Assembly: GCA_964016985.1 (NCBI GenBank)
Contig: OZ024826.1
Location: forward strand, 43,035,796 to 43,099,795
DNA from: Anodontia alba
Lineage: Eukaryota > Mollusca > Bivalvia > Lucinida > Lucinidae
Direction: 5' to 3'
Length of the DNA: 64,000 bases
Of the stretch, positions 34,180 to 43,991 are shown one piece after another. A program made the translations under genes and the position numbers. The notes under the pieces are model-generated. The model searched no databases and had not been told where the DNA came from. It was given only the letters and a program-made list of their open reading frames with translations. Position 1 is the first letter of the stretch; each line of letters starts with the position of its first letter.

Positions 34180-34482
34180 TGTATTAATATTATATATTAA
34201 TTTAATCAACTTTTCTTGGATAAAAAAATGTCTATTTTTTTAGGAATATGAAGTCTTTAAGGGTTTTTTTGTTTCACTGTGATGTTTCACTGATTTGATA
34301 GAGATTCTCTATGCGGACCGAACATATCTTTATCATTTGGAGCTGGATCAAAACTAAGTGTGAGGTTTTGCGCGAATAAAAATCTGGTTTAAGCCCGCCT
34401 CTGGCCCCTCACGCCCAGCCCTAGTAGTTTGTCTACCGACCGTTCCAAGACGGTTTCTATATTGCTGATCTTCCCCGGTAAA

Positions 34483-34571
34483 CATTCTACATAAATCTAT
34501 AGCGGGCCGTTATCGGCCCGTCAGGCTAGCTGACGGACCGATAACGGCCCGCTGTGGATTTATATAGAATG
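34483..34571. repeat. F palindrome, copy 1
   Basis: ATAGCGGGCCGTTATCGGCC / GGACCGATAACGGCCCGCT around AGGCTAGCT, outer CATTCTA / TAGAATG. Confidence 0.93.
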
Positions 34572-34582
34572 CTAGCTGGGTC

Positions 34583-34945
34583 TTTGTTCCCGTGCTTCGG
34601 TGTTTCATATCTGGCGTTTGTTGTTGTTGTTTTTTTGTTGATTTTTGTTTGTTTGTTTTTTGTTGTTGTTGTTGTTGTTGTTGTTTTGTTTTCGTTTGTT
34701 TTTGTTTTTTTTGTTGTTTTTGTGTGTGTGTGTGTTTTTTGTTGTTTTTGTTTTGTTTTGTTTTGTTTTGTTTGTTTTTTTGTTTTTTTTGTTGTTGTTT
34801 TTTTTGTTTTTGTTTTTTTTGTTTTTTTGTTGTTTTTTTTTTTTTGTTTGTTTTTTTGTATTTTTTGCCTCTGTTTATTCCTCGCCTCTCCTTCTTGTGG
34901 TGCCCCGGGAAGTCTATGCTCCGTGATTGTAGCATTTTTTTTTCT
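34583..34945 (+). repeat. G-family repeat expanded by a G/T tract
   Basis: G-family left part GTTTCATATCTGGCGTTTG and right part CTTGTGGTGCCCCGGGAAG are separated by about 250 nt of G/T-only sequence (34617-34868). Other G copies have only about 20 nt there. Confidence 0.8.
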
Positions 34946-34984
34946 TCCCTTGTATTATTGCTTTGTAGTTTCTGTCGCTATATT

Positions 34985-35140
34985 TAACAAGGGAGACAGC
35001 TATTGCGAATTCGTTTTGTTTCCGAAATCCCTTCCTAAAAAGGTCAACTCTAAAAGAATTCTAAGAATTTGCTCCCTAGGGAGCAAATTCTTTTCTTTCA
35101 GAGTAGACCACTTTTCAGATGCGTTGTAAAGCACTTTGAA
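34985..35140. repeat. D-family hairpin
   Basis: TCAACTCTAAAAGAATTCTA, centre TTTGCTCCCTAGGGAGCAAA, right arm TTTCAGAGTAGACCACTTTT. Confidence 0.8.
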
Positions 35141-35324
35141 AAACGGAAGTGTTCCGTGTCACTTAAGATAAAGGTAAAGGTAAACAAGAACCTATTCCAC
35201 GTGCACATTCTTGGTTAAAATCTTTTGTCCTATACTAACCTCCCGTTGCTCTCCCTCAGGTTTGGAGACTAAAATACTGAAATACTTGGTGTTGAACTGT
35301 CAAACCAAACTCAAAAATATGTGC

Positions 35325-35683
35325 AGTCGAACCCTATTAACTCGAACACCGATGACTAGTTTACCATTGCTAATTCGAACTCGTGTTTGAGTTCCTACGA
35401 AATTCTTCCAATAGCTCAAGAAAACAAATATTTAGGGAGATTTTCTTATTTAATCATGCAATTGTATGTTGTGTGTACTCATTAGAATCGCATCATCGAG
35501 GTGATTCTAATGAGTACACTTTTCATACAATTATTGTGTAGAAAATCAAAACAAAAATTCTAAATTATTTCCTATTTGCTTCCTGACCAACCATTATGAT
35601 AATCCCTCAGCGGGCTCGAACTACGCATTTCTCGAACAATTTTCTGTGGTCCCGAAGATGTTCGAGCCAATGAAGATCGACTG
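35325..35683. mobile_element. pogo-2 MITE
   Basis: CAGTCGAACCCTATTAACTC to GAAGATCGACTG then TA. Left flank is TG rather than TA. A-like core at 35461-35531 (GTACTCATTAGAATCGCATC). Confidence 0.82.
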
Positions 35684-35689
35684 TATAAC

Positions 35690-35840
35690 AAAACTACATA
35701 CGTAAAATAACCAGGAAATACTACACTCACGAAGCCCTGTCTTCCCGAGACACCAAAAGACGAAAAAAATGAGGAAAATACAATAAAAAAGTACACATAA
35801 CAGAAAAACCGCCTTGAAACGGGCTGTAGAAAAATCACTG
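35690..35840 (-). repeat. G-family repeat
   Basis: GGAAATACTACACTCACGAA and CTTCCCGAGACACCAAAAGA are the complement of the G consensus. Confidence 0.65.
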
Positions 35841-35945
35841 GGGGGGGGGTGGGTGGGAGGTGTTGGGGAGGGGGGAGGGCTTTGACGTTTACTAGCGCAA
35901 AACTTTTCCCTTATCTCCTAATGCAGCTCCAAACATTAGAACAAT

Positions 35946-36386
35946 TAAGGCTGGTACGATTAAATCGGATAATCGATTAATTGATCGATAAATACCACAA
36001 AACGATTATCGTTACAGATTTGCTGATAATCGATCATTTTATTACTGTGTCTGTTACTTTAGCGTATTTACCACTAGTATTCAAACACATCTACTCCTTA
36101 CCGTAAAATTTGAATAAGTACAATTTAATACTTAAAGTTGTGTATAAAAATAGCTGAATGAGTGGCAAAAAGTGTAGACCCTGATGAGACGCCGCGTTTG
36201 CGGCGTCTCATCTGGGTCTACACTATTTGCTCAGACCTGTCTGACCAAATACATACAGTAAAGTATAACAAATGGTAAGAGTCATGCTCAAATAGGTAAA
36301 ATTATGACCAAATCTTCAATCGATTATTGATCACAATGACATGACTGATAATCGATTATCTTCTCAGCTCTTATAAGCCAGCCTTG
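35946..36386. mobile_element. Non-autonomous hAT element with 8-bp TSD
   Basis: Flanked by an exact 8-bp direct repeat AGAACAAT (35938-35945 and 36387-36394), the size made by hAT transposases. Ends TAAGGCTGG / CCAGCCTTG, with ATCGATTA-rich subterminal sequence (GGATAATCGATTAATTGATC, ACTGATAATCGATTATC). 441 bp, no transposase. A V element with a B hairpin lies in the middle. Confidence 0.92.
36058..36265. mobile_element. V-family MITE nested in the hAT element
   Basis: Left end CGTATTTACCACTAGTATTC, right end ACCAAATACATACAGTAAAG (degenerate complement), B hairpin at 36164-36230 (GATGAGACGCCGCGTTTGCG). Confidence 0.68.
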
Positions 36387-36394
36387 AGAACAAT

Positions 36395-36595
36395 GCAAAT
36401 AGAAAGAAAACAGGAAGCTATGTGCTCTAAAGGGAAAGCAGAGCAAATGCTTTCTTTTAAAGAAGACCCATTTTCAGAAGCGTCTACGAGTATGAGTGCA
36501 GGAACGCAAATATGAAGTAAACCTATGCCACCCTTATAAAAATGGCCGAACGTCTACCAAAAGTATATGTTACCTTAGAATCAGATATATGGCAT
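36395..36595. repeat. D-family remnant
   Basis: GCTCTAAAGGGAAAGCAG, GAAGACCCATTTTCAGAAGC and CGAACGTCTACCAAAAGTAT. Confidence 0.55.
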
Positions 36596-36739
36596 TTATT
36601 CTGTAGGATCAAATGCAGCTAAAAATTATATGGATCAAATTAAAACATTTCTTGAAGACATTTATTCTTATTTATTCATCCATTTTCATCTCAAGTACTA
36701 TCAAAGTAAAAATACTGCCTTATTCGTATTAGTGTGTTA

Positions 36740-37185
36740 TTGCATGTGCTACATATACATATGTTACATGTGCTACATATACATAGGCTACATATATATA
36801 TATATGCTACATATACATATGCTACATATGCTACATATACATAGGCTACATATATATATGCTACATATGCTACATATACATATGCTACATATACATAGGC
36901 TACATATATTTATATGCTACATATGCTACATATACATATGCTACATATACATAGGCTACATATATATATGCTACATATGCTACATATACATATGCTACAT
37001 AAACATAGGCTATATGTATATGCTACATATGCTACATATACTATGCTACATATGCTACATATACATATGCTACATATGCTACGTATATATATGCTACATA
37101 TGCTACATATACATATGCTACAAATGCTACACATACAGGTGCTACATATACATAGGCTACATATATATATGCTATTTGCCATGTC
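36740..37185. repeat. AT-rich minisatellite (GCTACATATACATA)
   Basis: About 30 irregular units of GCTACATATACATATGCTAC and GGCTACATATATATATGC. The Ile/Cys/Tyr-rich frames through it are compositional. Confidence 0.92.
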
Positions 37186-37429
37186 GATTGCCTGTAGTAG
37201 CTGGTCTAGCAAGGAACACTGGCGCAATTACGGAGATGTCTGACAAGTTATCTTGGCGTAGTTGAGGATCGACGTAAAGCAGTAATAAAGAATATTTTTA
37301 CCATGGCGTCAAATCTATCCATTGATTGATGAAGTTTGGTTGATTCAATAGATTTGGAAGAAAATCAACATCAACGCAGTAACGTTACTGTTCCTCTTCC
37401 TTACATACAAAATAAACGATTAGCATGCT

Positions 37430-37590
37430 GGTTTAAAGTTCAGCAGAAGATATTTGAAATAATTATCTTTTTTATCCTAGGAACCAGGTTTTTACCTTTC
37501 ATGCAAATTGTCTCCTGAGGAGACAATTTGCATGGAAAGTCAAAACCTTTTTTCAGTAAAAATAATCAGTCTGCTGAATCAGTCCAGTGA
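37430..37590. repeat. E-family hairpin
   Basis: TTTCATGCAAATTGTCTCCT / AGGAGACAATTTGCATGGAA with GAGG centre; outer TTCAGCAGAAGATATTTG. Confidence 0.85.
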
Positions 37591-38029
37591 ATGGTAAGCG
37601 ATTTAAGAAATGGCTAAAATGAGTGCCAAAGTGGTACCACCCACTAATGATTCTTTAATTTCTACCTAGGCGCAAGAAAGAGAGATCAAAGGTGTGTCAT
37701 GAGGAGATTATTATGCGACCTCAGCAGGGTGGGTAAAGAGACCTTCTGAGGGGTAATAGTAATATGGGGTGGTATTACCTATGAAACAGATAGATAACAG
37801 TACTAAATTCCCCTATTGAACCTCTACGTGTCTATCATTTATTGACAGTATACTAGGTCTAGTTTTAATGTGCCCAGTCTCTTATTTAGTGATAAGCATA
37901 ATGACTGAGAGATATCTTACTTTTATGTCTAATTTATTCTTTGTAAAGTATTTTAGACTTTTAAGCTTTAGGATGCAACTAATACAATAACTGATTTAGA
38001 TGAACAGACAGTTGGTGATATCTCCAATC
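37591..38029. other. Unassigned sequence
   Basis: Nothing recognised. Confidence 0.35.
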
Positions 38030-38112
38030 TGCCGTATTCACCCTAAGTATTCGGACACATTAACTCCAAAACCACAACCGTCGTAATGTTTGTCCAAGTC
38101 CATTCTTCTACC
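38030..38112. mobile_element. V-family MITE, left half
   Basis: CCGTATTCACCCTAAGTATT CGGACA is the V end. Its other half lies at 42883-43005, on the far side of the Penelope pair. The last 12 bases, CATTCTTCTACC, are repeated there. Confidence 0.75.
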
Positions 38113-38133
38113 CAGTTTATTCACAATTAAATC

Positions 38134-38165
38134 TCAACGTTTCGGCTGATTAAAGCCTTTTTCAA
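38134..38165 (-). ncRNA. Hammerhead-like motif at PLE 3' end
   Basis: Minus strand TTGAAAAAGGC-TTTAATCA-GCCGAAACGTT. A stem GGC/GCC is framed by TTGAAAA and GAAA, the positions of CUGANGA and GAAA in hammerhead ribozymes, which are known in Penelope-like elements. C3 and G8 of the core are changed, so activity is unlikely. Stem III and the cleavage site were not found. Confidence 0.4.
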
Positions 38166-38329
38166 GAGAGTTAAGTTCTTTCAGTGCTACACCATCTTCT
38201 TATCAATACTGTCAACCATTTTGAATACAGATGTTATGCACACCGTTGTCACGACGTCTCAACATCTGATTACTCTCGCCAAGACGTTGTACTACCATTT
38301 GGCGCCAAAACTCAGCTCATTCAACAGCA

Positions 38330-40740
38330 CTACTTGGATTTCACTTTTACTCCAAATGGGGTGACTGTGTTCAGTTTGCTCATCCAAAATTCTTCTCTGC
38401 TCTTTCTATAGTACAAGCTATTGTCTTTAATACTCTCTATTACTTGTACTTCTAGGTCATCTTCTTTGTGTCACTCTTGGTTTAAATGTATAGCAACAGG
38501 TTTATCCTTATTCCCTCGGATGTCCTATAAATGTTCCCTAACCCGTTGCTTCACCGCTCTTTCCGTTTCACCAACATACACTGACTTTTTACACATCTTG
38601 CAGGATAACAAGTAGACAACATTCCTAGTGTTGCAGTCACAACCCTTCAGTATCTCATACTCATCTCCATTTGTAGCAACAGGTTTATCCTTATTCCCTC
38701 GGATGTCCTACAAATGTTCCCTAACCCGTTGCTTCACCGCTCTTTCCGTTTCACAAACATACACTGACTTTTTACACATCTTGCAGGACAACAAGTAGAC
38801 AACATTCCTAGTGTTACAGTCACAACCCTTCAGTATCTCATACTCATCTCCATTTGTAGCAACAGGTTTATCCTTATTCCCTCGGATGTCCTACAAATGT
38901 TCCCTAACCCGTTGCTTCACCGCTCTTTCCGTTTCACCAACATACACTGACTTTTTACACATCTTGCAGGACAACAAGTAGACAACATTCCTAGTGTTGC
39001 AGTCACAACCCTTCAGTATCTCATACTCATCTCCATTTGTAGCAACAGGTTTATCCTTATTCCCTCGGATGGCCTACAAATGTTCCCTAACCCGTTGCTT
39101 CACCGCTCTTTCCGTTTCACCAACATACACTGACATTTTACACATCTTGCAGGACAACAAGTAGACAACATTCCTAGTGTTGCAGTCACAACCCTTCAGT
39201 ATCTCATACTCATCTCCATTTGTAGCAACAGGGTTATCCTTATTCCCTCGGATGTCCTACAAATGTTCCCTAACCCGTTGCTTCACCGCTCTTTCCGTTT
39301 CACCAACATACACTGACTTTTTACAATCTTGCAGGACAACAAGTAGACAACATTCCTAGTGTTGCAGTCACCACCCTTCAGTATCTCATACTCATCTCCA
39401 TTTGTAGAGTAAAAGCTTCTAGATGCGTTAACATGCGGACATACACTACATCCGGCTTCCCCACACGGTACAGTCTTGTTACTGTTCTCCTTATTCATCA
39501 TCTTGTTCAGTTTGCCATGTATTAGTACATCCGCAAGATTAGCTCCTCTACGGTATGCTACAAGCGGTGGTTTCTTGAAAATCTTCTTCATTTTCTCAGA
39601 CTTATAGAGAAGATGCATCTTTGATCTTACTATATTGTGAATATCCGGTAAATGGCGCGAGTAAGTGAGAACCAACACGACCGTATCGTTTTGCTTCTTT
39701 CTATTCTTCCTCTTTAGGGCGTCTTTTCTCTCCACCTTGTCCACCTTCTTAAACTCACGGTTTATCAACCCTTCTTTATACCCTCTCCTGATCAGCTGAG
39801 ACCGCAAAACATCCTTCTGCTCCTCATAACTTTTGTCTTCGCTACAGATCCTCTTGAGTCTCAATCCTAAGCCATACGGTATACATGTCTTTGTATGCTT
39901 CGGGTGGTCCGAGTCTCTCTGAAGGTATAAATGCTTATCCGTCTCCTTACAGAAAAGGTCTGTCTCTATCTTTCCATCCTTAAGTTTAACCCATGTATCG
40001 AGGAACTCTATCTTGTCTTTGCTCCATCTGAGGGTAACCTTTATTCTAAGATGTATTGAATTTACATGATTTGCAAATTCCAGTAAGCTTTTTCACCTTC
40101 CGTCCAAATCCCTATGCCATCATCAATGTATCGCTTGTAAAGATATGGCTTCTGAGGAAACTTCAGTAACTGCTCATCCCATTTTCTCATATATGAGCAG
40201 GCATATTTTTTGCCTAGTCGTGATCCTATTGCCGTGCCATCTACCTGCATGTAATGTTGAAAATTAAATTCAAAGTTATAGAAGGGTATAGTTTACAAAC
40301 ATCAAAACAGAAAGAAATGTATCAACAGGTAGGTCTATGATGACCTGGTTAATGAAATCTGTGGTATCCCGTATGTAGCTTGGACTTCTTACTACAAATT
40401 CTTCTAACTCCCCTTCTGCCACTTCCGCCAACTTCTCTGTAGCTGTACGTATTCCATTTATTATTGACCTCATGGGGTTCCCTGCTTTATGTATTTTCAC
40501 GAAATATTTCAGTCGCCCAGGGTGACATGTACTCGGTAAAAGATACTGCCTAAGCTCGGAAGATATTGTTCCCTGTTTGTACATTTTATTGACTGGCCTA
40601 CGAACCTTTGAGTTTGTCTGTTTTGTTAAGTCCTCATCTGTTTGTTTATATGCCTTGCTGTCTTTCATCTCTGCATTCAGTTTCTCAGTGTAATCCTCAC
40701 TGTCTTATACCACAACTCCTGACCCTTTGTCTGCCTGTTG
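38330..40740 (-). pseudogene. Penelope RT and GIY-YIG polyprotein, broken
   Basis: On the minus strand: RT palm pieces KIHKAGNPMRSIINGI and TATEKLAEVAEGELEEFVV; a deletion near 40265 removing the segment between KLYPSI and the HYMQVDGTAIGSRLG motif; the catalytic motif YKRYIDDGIGIW (both Asp kept, 40118-40130); then DKSYEEQKDVLRSQLIRRGY, PDIHNIVRSKMHLLY and a Cys-rich linker VPCGEAGCSVCPHV. GIY-YIG starts at NTRNVVYLLSCK but a 2-bp deletion at about 39323 breaks the first unit. Downstream the 61-codon block is repeated, each with a TAG after the REHL motif. Clearly dead. Confidence 0.88.
38493..39407 (-). repeat. Five 183-bp tandem units in the GIY-YIG region
   Basis: GCAACAGGTTTATCCTTATT starts at 38493, 38676, 38859, 39042 and 39225 (with one base change), an exact 183-bp period = 61 codons. 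Units are almost identical. Each holds the GIY-YIG N-terminal half with VVYLLSC and YVGETERAV and an in-frame TAG where the right copy has TGG. Confidence 0.97.
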
Positions 40741-40747
40741 GATTGTT

Positions 40748-42625
40748 TGAAAGCAAATGTAAAGTGGAATATCACAAAGGAGGAGGAGATCGCATTGAAA
40801 GAGCTTTTGTCAGATGATACGATAGTAATCCGACAGGCAGACAAGGGGTCAGGAGTTGTGGTATTAGACAGGGAGAATTACATTGAGAAACTGAATGCAG
40901 AGTTGAAAGACAGCAAGACGTATAAACAAACAGATGAGGACTTAACAAAACAGATAAACTCCAAGCTTCGTAGGCTAGTCATAAAATGTACAAACAGGGA
41001 ACAATATCTTCCGAGCTTTGACAGTATCTTTTACCGAGTACATGTCATACTGGGCGACTGAAAGGGAATCACAAAATACATAAAGCAGGGAACCCCATGA
41101 GGTCAATAATAAGTGGAATAGGTACAGCTACAGAGAAGTTGGCGGAAGTGGCAGAAGGGAAGTTGGAAGAATTTGTAGTAAGAAGTCCGTGCTACATACG
41201 GGATACCACAGATTTCATCAACCAGGTCAAGAATATCATAGACCTACCTGTTGATACAATTCTTTTCTGTTTTGATGTTTGTAAACTATACCCTTCTATC
41301 CCAAAAGAAGAAGGATTGGAGGCATGTAGGGAGGCAGTGGTCTCACAAACAACAAAAAGGATAAGAGATGAGGATTGATAAGCATGGTGAGACTTGTGTT
41401 AGAAAATAATCTTTGAATTTAATGGTCAACATTACATTCAGATAGATGGCACGGCAATAGGATCACGACTAGGCAAAAATCATGCCTGCTCATATATATA
41501 AAAATGGGATGAGCAGTTACTGAAGTGTCCTCAGAAGCCATATCTTTACAAGCGGTACATTGATGATGGCATAGGGATTTGGACGGAAGGTGAGAAAAGC
41601 TTACTGGAATTTGCAAATCATGTAAATTCAATACCTCCTAGAGTAAAGGTTACCCTCAGATGGAGCAAAGACAAGATAGAGTTCCTCGATACATGGGTTA
41701 AACTTAAGGATGAAAAGATAGAGACAGACCTTTTCTGTAAGGAGACGGATAAGCATTTATACCTTCAGAGAGACTCGGACCACCCGAAGCATACAAAGGC
41801 ATGTATACCGTATGGCTTAGGATTGATTCTCAAGAGGATCTGTAGCGAAGACAAAAGTTATGAGGAGCAGAAGGATGTTTTGCGGTCTCAGTTGATCAGG
41901 AGAGGGTATAAAGAAGGGATGATTAACCGGGAGTTTAAGAAGGTGGACAAGGTGGAGAGAAAAGATGCCCTAAAGAGGAAGAATAGAAAGAAGCAAAACG
42001 ATAGGATCCCGTTGGTTCTCACTTACTCAAGCCATTTACCGGATATTCACAATATAGTAAGATCAAAGATGCATCTTCTCTATAGGTCTGAGAAAATGAA
42101 GAAGATTTTCAAGAAACCACCTATTGTAGCATACCGTAGAGGAGCTAATCTTGCGGATGTACTAATACATGGCAAACTGAACAAGATGATAAATAAGGAG
42201 AACAGTAACAAGACTGTACCGTGTGGGGAAGCCGGATGTAGTGTATGTCCGCATGTTAACGCATCTTGAAGCTTCTACTCTACAAATGGAGATGAGTATG
42301 AGATACTGAAGGGTGGTGACTGCAACACTAGGAATGTTGTCTACTTGTTGTCCTGCAATATGTGTAAAAAGTCAGTGTATGTTGGTGAAACGGAAAGAGC
42401 GGTGAAGCAACGGGTTAAGGAACATTTGTGGAACATCCGAGGGAATAAGGATAAGCTTGTTGCTATACATTTAAACCAAGGGGGCACAAAGAAGATGACC
42501 TAGAAGTACAAGTAATAGAGAGTATTAAAGACAACAGCCTGTACTATAGAAAGATCAGAGAAGAATTTTGGATGAGCAAACTGAACTCAGTCACCCCATT
42601 AGGAGTAAATGTGAAATCCAAGTAG
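40748..42625 (+). pseudogene. Penelope RT and GIY-YIG polyprotein, broken
   Basis: Order: IRQADKGSGVVVLD (RT N-terminal motif), frameshift near 40995, MRSIISGIGTATEKLAEVAE, DLPVDTILFCFDVCKLYPSI (motif A, Asp kept), stop at RIRDED near 41378, GQHYIQIDGTAIGSRLG, YKRYIDDGIGIW at about 41547-41582 (catalytic Asp pair kept), DKIEFLDTWVKLKDEKIETD, then the linker HGKLNKMINKENSNKTVPCG with CSVCPHV. A TGA at 42267-42269 precedes the GIY-YIG domain (NVVYLLSC, VYVGETERAVKQRV, KEHLWNIRGNK). One extra G near 42481 shifts frame before DDLEVQVIESIKDN; the family stop is at 42623-42625. About five lesions in all. Confidence 0.9.
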
Positions 42626-42789
42626 TGCTGCTGAATGAGCTGAGTTTTGGCGCCAAATGGTAGAACAACGTCTTGGCGAGAGTAATCAGATGTTGTTACG
42701 TCGTGACAACGGTGTGCATAACATCTGTATTCAAAATGGTTGACAGTATTGATAAGAAGATGGTGTAGCATTGAAAGAACTTAACTCTC

Positions 42790-42820
42790 TTGAAAAAGGC
42801 TTTAATCAGCCGAAACGTTG
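42790..42820 (+). ncRNA. Hammerhead-like motif at PLE 3' end
   Basis: TTGAAAAAGGC-TTTAATCA-GCCGAAACGTT, identical to the left copy, so the core substitutions were already present in the shared source. Confidence 0.4.
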
Positions 42821-42882
42821 AGATTTAATTGTGAAATAAACTGTGCAAAAATATATGTGTAAAACATTTTGTGCGCTTATGA

Positions 42883-43005
42883 CATTCTTCTACCTCTTCT
42901 TGCGTCTTTTGGATGAATTGCAAACAGTGTTGTTTTTTATCTTGGTCTACACTGCTTGCTCAGTGTATTCTGTTCTGGTACTTAGGGTAAGTACGGTAGT
43001 ATATT
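42883..43005. mobile_element. V-family MITE, right half
   Basis: Begins with the repeated CATTCTTCTACC, continues through a decayed B hairpin (GCAAACAGTGTTG ... GGTCTACACTGC) and ends TACTTAGGGTAAGTACGGTA. Confidence 0.75.
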
Positions 43006-43280
43006 ACCGTATATACCTATCCATCTAAAATGTTAGAAAAGAACTGGTGCCTGGTGATTGAAAGCTTGATTAAATCTCATTGAAACCAACACGTGAAAAA
43101 TAACTCTCGAGCATCGGCCACAATACAGCGATCGACGAAATCGTAATGTCTTTAAAAGAACTTTTAATTGTTGGCACAGGAAGATTTGTAATTACTCAGT
43201 GATAATAGTTTGCTACTGTGCAATTAACAAAATACTACTTCCTAAAACCGATCTAGCTTACCCACTCCAGGGATAAATCG

Positions 43281-43385
43281 TAATATAACCTTGTTCGGTG
43301 ACCAGTGACTTTTAGTTTCAAGTTTAATTTGACATAATATAGCTGGAAACCAGAAGCCTCAGGTCACCGGATTAGGTTATATTTC
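43281..43385. repeat. Short inverted repeat
   Basis: AATATAACCTTGTTCGGTGACC / GGTCACCGGATTAGGTTATATT arms around a ~60 bp spacer. Confidence 0.8.
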
Positions 43386-43443
43386 TTCCTATTATTGAGA
43401 ATATCGGGAGCTCTGTTTTGTAAAGTCTATCGAAGAGTCAGTT

Positions 43444-43756
43444 CAATACGAAAACACACCTATTCAAATATATACAATGAAAATTTCACCACCAAAAACT
43501 GGAAGTTTTCAGACAAAATTTCTGATATTTTTCATATTTCTGATCAAAAACATAGATTGTGGGTACTCGTTAGAAACCCCTTGGCGCAAAAACATAGATT
43601 GCGGGTACTATACCGAGGCGGTTCTAACGAGTACCCACAATAAATGTTTGAGCAAAAATAAGAAAAATAATTTATACCCCTGTAAACCCCAGTTTTACTA
43701 TATAAAAGTGGGGTTTTGGGGGGGGGTCAAAATAATATGGACATGTTTTCGTGATG
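43444..43756 (-). mobile_element. A-family MITE, copy 14
   Basis: Ends CAATACGAAAACACACC and GACATGTTTTCGTGATG. The left core arm with AACATAGATTG is present twice in tandem, so the palindrome is lopsided. Confidence 0.9.
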
Positions 43757-43991
43757 TTTCATCTGTAACCAAAGTACAACCTACTTGTGCTTTCTAAGAA
43801 ATAGGAATACACATGCTTTTTCCCATTGTTAGTGTAGGATACATGTAACGTTTTTTTTTGTTTTTTTTTTTTGTATTTTATTATTAAGATGTAAGTTTCT
43901 GAGAGATGCATACTTTTGCATCGAAAACAGCTCTTGTCGTTCATGTACTTGAAAGTATTTTAGGTGTACAATGTGGGTTCAATATGAAATA

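Larger units (their letters stand above)
38113..40745 (-). mobile_element. Penelope-like element, left copy
   Basis: Minus-strand copy of a Penelope-like retroelement: 5' end near 40745, 3' end at 38113. It carries RT and a GIY-YIG nuclease, an internal deletion of about 130 bp in the RT, and a five-fold tandem amplification inside the nuclease. It lies head to head with the right copy and shares its 3' tail (complement of GAAACGTTGAGATTTAATTG). Confidence 0.93.
40746..42882 (+). mobile_element. Penelope-like element, right copy
   Basis: Plus-strand copy, 5'-truncated at the junction near 40746 and ending after a 40-bp tail beyond the shared 3' sequence. It extends about 90 bp further upstream than the left copy. 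The two copies form a near-palindrome of more than 4 kb. Confidence 0.93.

Noticed and set aside
36630..37265. 211-codon Tyr/Ile/Cys-rich frame
   Set aside because: Translation of an AT-rich minisatellite.
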